NCBI RefSeq assembly: GCF_001279695.1
Contig: NZ_LGDD01000155.1
Location: forward strand, 40,485-104,484
DNA length: 64,000 nt
Reading direction: 5' to 3'
Source: Streptomyces sp. WM6378
GTDB taxonomy: Bacteria; Actinomycetota; Actinomycetes; Streptomycetales; Streptomycetaceae
The translations under genes were made by a program, and so were the position numbers. Positions 61,403 through 64,000 of the stretch are shown here, piece by piece; the stretch's first letter is position 1; each line of letters begins with the position of its first letter. Below the pieces are notes generated by a model. That model searched no databases, was not told where the DNA came from, and saw nothing but the letters and a program-made list of their open reading frames with translations.

Positions 61403-61564
61403 TCAGTCGTTCTTGTTGTCGTCGCCATCGTTCGAGCGGTATCCGCGCAGCAGGAACCAGGCCAGCAGGCCAGCTCCGACCATGGAGCCGAGCAGCAGGA
61501 TCCGCAGCAGCGCGCCCGGCCCCTGGCCGGAAGCGGCAGCGAGAGCAGTGACGACGTCCGGCAT
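61403..61564 (-). CDS. 53-residue single-span membrane protein, second
   Basis: A 53-codon ORF behind GAGGAGA, ATG 61564. It has PDVVTALAAASGQGPGALLR, then a hydrophobic helix (ILLLGSMVGAGLLAWFLL) and a polar Asp/Asn-rich end. It is 81 bp upstream of the other 53-residue protein on the same strand and of the same length, though not obviously similar in sequence. Confidence 0.62.
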   Translation of the reverse strand: MPDVVTALAAASGQGPGALLRILLLGSMVGAGLLAWFLLRGYRSNDGDDNKND

Positions 61565-61675
61565 GGCAGGTCTCCTCGAAGTTATCCACAGGCCCCCGGG
61601 CCACGGTATCCCCACCGCCTAATGTGGATGTCGTCAGGGGGGACGGGCCGACGACTCGAACGACAGGGGGCACCC

Positions 61676-62782
61676 ATGACCGAGGACATCAACGACAACG
61701 TGCCGAGCAGGCAGCGGCGCAGGTTCCCCGGGATCTCCTCCCGGGCCTACGAACACCCCGCGGACCGCTCGGCGCTGGTCGCGCTGCGCAAGCTCACCGG
61801 CTTCGACACCGTCTTCAAGGCGCTGAGCGGGCTGCTGCCCGAGCGCAGCCTCAGACTGCTCTTCCTGTCGGACTCCGTGCGGGTGAGCGACGCCCAGTTC
61901 GCGCACCTCAACGCCATGCTGCGGGACGCCTGTTACATCCTGGACCTGGAGAAGGTCCCCCCGATGTACGTCACGCAGAACCCGCAGCCCAACGCGATGT
62001 GCATCGGTCTCGACGAGCCGATCATCGTGGTGACGACGGGCCTGGTGGAGCTGCTCGACGAGGAGGAGATGCGCGCGGTCGTCGGACACGAGGTGGGCCA
62101 CGCCCTCTCCGGCCACTCCGTCTACCGCACGATCCTGCTCTTCCTCACCAACCTCGCCCTGAAGGTCGCCTGGATCCCGCTGGGCAACGTCGCGATCATG
62201 GCGATCGTCACGGCGCTGCGCGAATGGTTCCGCAAGTCGGAGCTGTCCGCGGACCGGGCCGGGCTGCTGGTCGGCCAGGACTTGCACGCCTCGATGCGGG
62301 GGCTGATGAAGATAGCGGGCGGCAACCACCTGCACGAGATGAACGTGGACGCGTTCCTGGAGCAGGCCGAGGAGTACGAGGCCGGGGGCGACCTGCGCGA
62401 CTCCGTGCTGAAGATCCTCAACGTGCTGCCCCGCTCGCACCCGTTCACCACAGTGCGTGCCGCCGAGCTGAAGAAGTGGTCGGAGACCCGCGACTACCAG
62501 CGGATCATGGACGGTCACTACCCGCGCCGCGACGAGGACAAGGACACCTCGGTGACCGACTCCTTGCGGGAGTCCGCGGCCTCCTACGCCGACGCGGTCA
62601 AGAGCAGCAAGGACCCGCTGATGAAGCTGGTCGGCGACATCGCGGGCGGCACGGCGGACCTGGGCGGCAAGCTGCGCGACAAGTTCACGGGCACGGGCAC
62701 GCGCCCCTCGGACAAGGCGGCGGGACCGGACGCGGAGCCGACCGACGGCAAGCCGGAGCAGAACGGCAACGGGGAGGGCTGA
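61676..62782 (+). CDS. M48-family zinc metallopeptidase, HtpX-like
   Basis: A 368-residue protein with the zinc site HEVGH (His138-His142) after EEEMRAVVG, a membrane-like region (ILLFLTNLALKVAWIPLGNVAIMAI) and the third-ligand region SELSADRAGLL. The C-terminal 90 residues are a low-complexity tail. HtpX-type enzymes degrade misfolded membrane proteins; the substrate here is unknown. ATG 61676, divergent from the small membrane protein genes. Confidence 0.9.
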   Translation: MTEDINDNVPSRQRRRFPGISSRAYEHPADRSALVALRKLTGFDTVFKALSGLLPERSLRLLFLSDSVRVSDAQFAHLNAMLRDACYILDLEKVPPMYVTQNPQPNAMCIGLDEPIIVVTTGLVELLDEEEMRAVVGHEVGHALSGHSVYRTILLFLTNLALKVAWIPLGNVAIMAIVTALREWFRKSELSADRAGLLVGQDLHASMRGLMKIAGGNHLHEMNVDAFLEQAEEYEAGGDLRDSVLKILNVLPRSHPFTTVRAAELKKWSETRDYQRIMDGHYPRRDEDKDTSVTDSLRESAASYADAVKSSKDPLMKLVGDIAGGTADLGGKLRDKFTGTGTRPSDKAAGPDAEPTDGKPEQNGNGEG

Positions 62783-62813
62783 GAGGAGAAAGGCCGAGCA
62801 GGGCTGAGCCGGA

Positions 62814-63896
62814 TCAGCCGGCTGCGGGGGACGGCTGGACGCCGGAGGCCAGGGTGCCGCAGACGGCCTCGGGGACGGGACCGATCGCGTACGGGTCGGT
62901 GCCGGCCGGGCCCTGCGCGCTCGCCCGCTCCCCCGCGAGGAGCGGCCTCAGCTGGGCCGCGACATCGGCCGAGCAGGCCTGCGGACCGGCCTCGACGGTG
63001 CTGGCCTGCAGCTCCGTACGGTTCAGCCGCAGGTCCTCGCGGTCGAGCCGGAAGTGCAGCTCGCGGCGGACGGTGAACAGCGAGGCGTCAGTGGTGTGCG
63101 GGCCGTTCCCGGCCGGGTGCAGGGCGTACACGAACACGTAGTCGGTGGCGACGTCGAGTGCGTCCGGTCCGGATTCCGAGTAGCTCATCGAGCCCTGGAC
63201 CCGGATCTGCGGGTCGGCCAGGACCACCTTGGCCGGATCGAAGCGCACCAGCCAGCCGGTGGCGGAGTGCCGGCCGTCGTCGAGCGGGGTGGCCACGCTC
63301 TGGTCGAACTGGGCCATCAGATCGGGGTCGAGCAGCACCCGGATCTCATGGACCGGGCCGCCGGCCAGGACATCGGGGTCCAGGGACGACTTGACCAGGT
63401 AGTCCTTTGCGATGGACAGGGCGTTCATCACCTGCGCCTCGGAGAAGTGCGCGGTCTTGGTGGCCGAGGGCAGGTTGATCCCGGACCCGCCGATCCGGAA
63501 CTGGGCGGCCGGGCTGTGCGCGAAGAGCTGCTCCGCGTCGCCGCCCGGCACCGGGCCCTGCGGGGCCAGCGGCACCACGGCCATCCGCAGCGGCTCGGGG
63601 TGGCTGGTCGGGGGCGGCTGGTACGGGTGCCGGATGCCCATGTAGATGGCGGTACTGAACGCGATGAGAAGCAGCAGCACCAACGCGACGGCGGGTTTGG
63701 AGGAAGCCCTGAAGGACCAGCTCGGACGGGACCGTACGGCCCGCGCGTGCTCGCGCATGCGCTCCTGGGCGGAGAACTCCTGAAGGCGGGCAGCACGGAC
63801 GAACGATTCGTCGAAGACGACGGACCGGTACTCGTCGTCACCACCGCCGGGGAGGCCCTCCGGTGTCCCCTCGGGTGGCTCTCCACGCCCTGCCAT
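62814..63896 (-). CDS. Single-span membrane hypothetical protein
   Basis: A 360-residue protein: cytoplasmic N-terminus (1-68), one helix (PAVALVLLLLIAFSTAIYMG) and a large extracytoplasmic part that contains repeated beta-rich stretches (AQVMNALSIAKDYLVKSSLD, VHEIRVLLDPDLM, ELHFRLDREDLRL). Similar proteins occur near nadD in Streptomyces. No function recognised. The ATG at 63896 follows AAGG. The last 104 bp of the window hold no gene. Confidence 0.78.
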   Translation of the reverse strand: MAGRGEPPEGTPEGLPGGGDDEYRSVVFDESFVRAARLQEFSAQERMREHARAVRSRPSWSFRASSKPAVALVLLLLIAFSTAIYMGIRHPYQPPPTSHPEPLRMAVVPLAPQGPVPGGDAEQLFAHSPAAQFRIGGSGINLPSATKTAHFSEAQVMNALSIAKDYLVKSSLDPDVLAGGPVHEIRVLLDPDLMAQFDQSVATPLDDGRHSATGWLVRFDPAKVVLADPQIRVQGSMSYSESGPDALDVATDYVFVYALHPAGNGPHTTDASLFTVRRELHFRLDREDLRLNRTELQASTVEAGPQACSADVAAQLRPLLAGERASAQGPAGTDPYAIGPVPEAVCGTLASGVQPSPAAG

Positions 63897-64000
63897 ACCT
63901 TCAGGGTAGGTCTGGTGAGGGAAAGGTAAACGCGCTGGTACACGTCAACTTCTGACCAGTTCCTGCGGGGGCGTCCAGGTGCTGCTCAGCGGGGTGGGCG

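Overview
The window is high-GC DNA from a Streptomyces-type actinomycete. Supporting signs are GTG starts, ATGA/GTGA overlaps between genes, an actinobacterial AccE-type protein, and a core block (holA, comEC, comEA, degV, leuS, rsfS, nadD) in an arrangement typical of Streptomyces chromosomes. It has two unequal halves.

Positions 1 to about 40,200 are the right-hand part of a biosynthetic gene cluster for a glycosylated aromatic (type II) polyketide. The minimal PKS (KS/CLF/ACP) is not in the window and presumably lies to the left. Region 1-7,727 carries aglycone-shaping genes: NTF2-like protein, ActIII-like ketoreductase, two didomain aromatase/cyclases, a CoA-ligase-like enzyme, an ABM monooxygenase, an aldo/keto reductase and an FAD hydroxylase. 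Region 7,803-10,368 (minus strand) has a second ABM protein, an SDR and a ketosynthase-III-like protein of the type that transfers acyl groups to sugars. Region 10,584-24,259 has six GT-B glycosyltransferases, a DrrAB-type ABC exporter, an MFS exporter and a single A-PCP-C NRPS. Region 24,567-26,574 (minus strand) has an adenylating ligase, its likely carrier protein and a 30-residue membrane microprotein. Region 26,977-32,585 has a luciferase-like monooxygenase, its FMN reductase, two dTDP-sugar genes and a second FAD hydroxylase. Region 32,742-40,197 completes a deoxysugar route (3,5-epimerase, 4-ketoreductase, 3-dehydrase, 2,3-dehydratase, 3-ketoreductase) and adds acyl-CoA carboxylase beta and epsilon subunits. 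The sugar genes form a full set for a dTDP-2,3,6-trideoxyhexose such as L-rhodinose. The product is therefore expected to be an aromatic polyketide with trideoxysugar chains, probably with an acyl ester and perhaps an amino-acid-derived group. This recalls cervimycin-type glycosides, but the assignment is inference. Five cluster intergenic regions carry TCGAG-like heptamers at 11-bp spacing, the usual signature of SARP activator sites. No regulator gene lies in the window.

From about 40,500 the sequence is housekeeping DNA: DNA polymerase III delta, a YceI-like protein, a PPOX protein, ComEC/ComEA, DegV, a coiled-coil membrane protein, leucyl-tRNA synthetase with an apparent leader-peptide attenuator, a membrane protein beside a NuoF-ferredoxin fusion, two identical tRNA-Ala(GGC) genes flanking a decayed GT87 gene, then a histidine phosphatase with an apparent CTG start, rsfS, an LCP-like protein, nadD, two 53-residue membrane proteins, an M48 peptidase and a membrane protein at the right edge.
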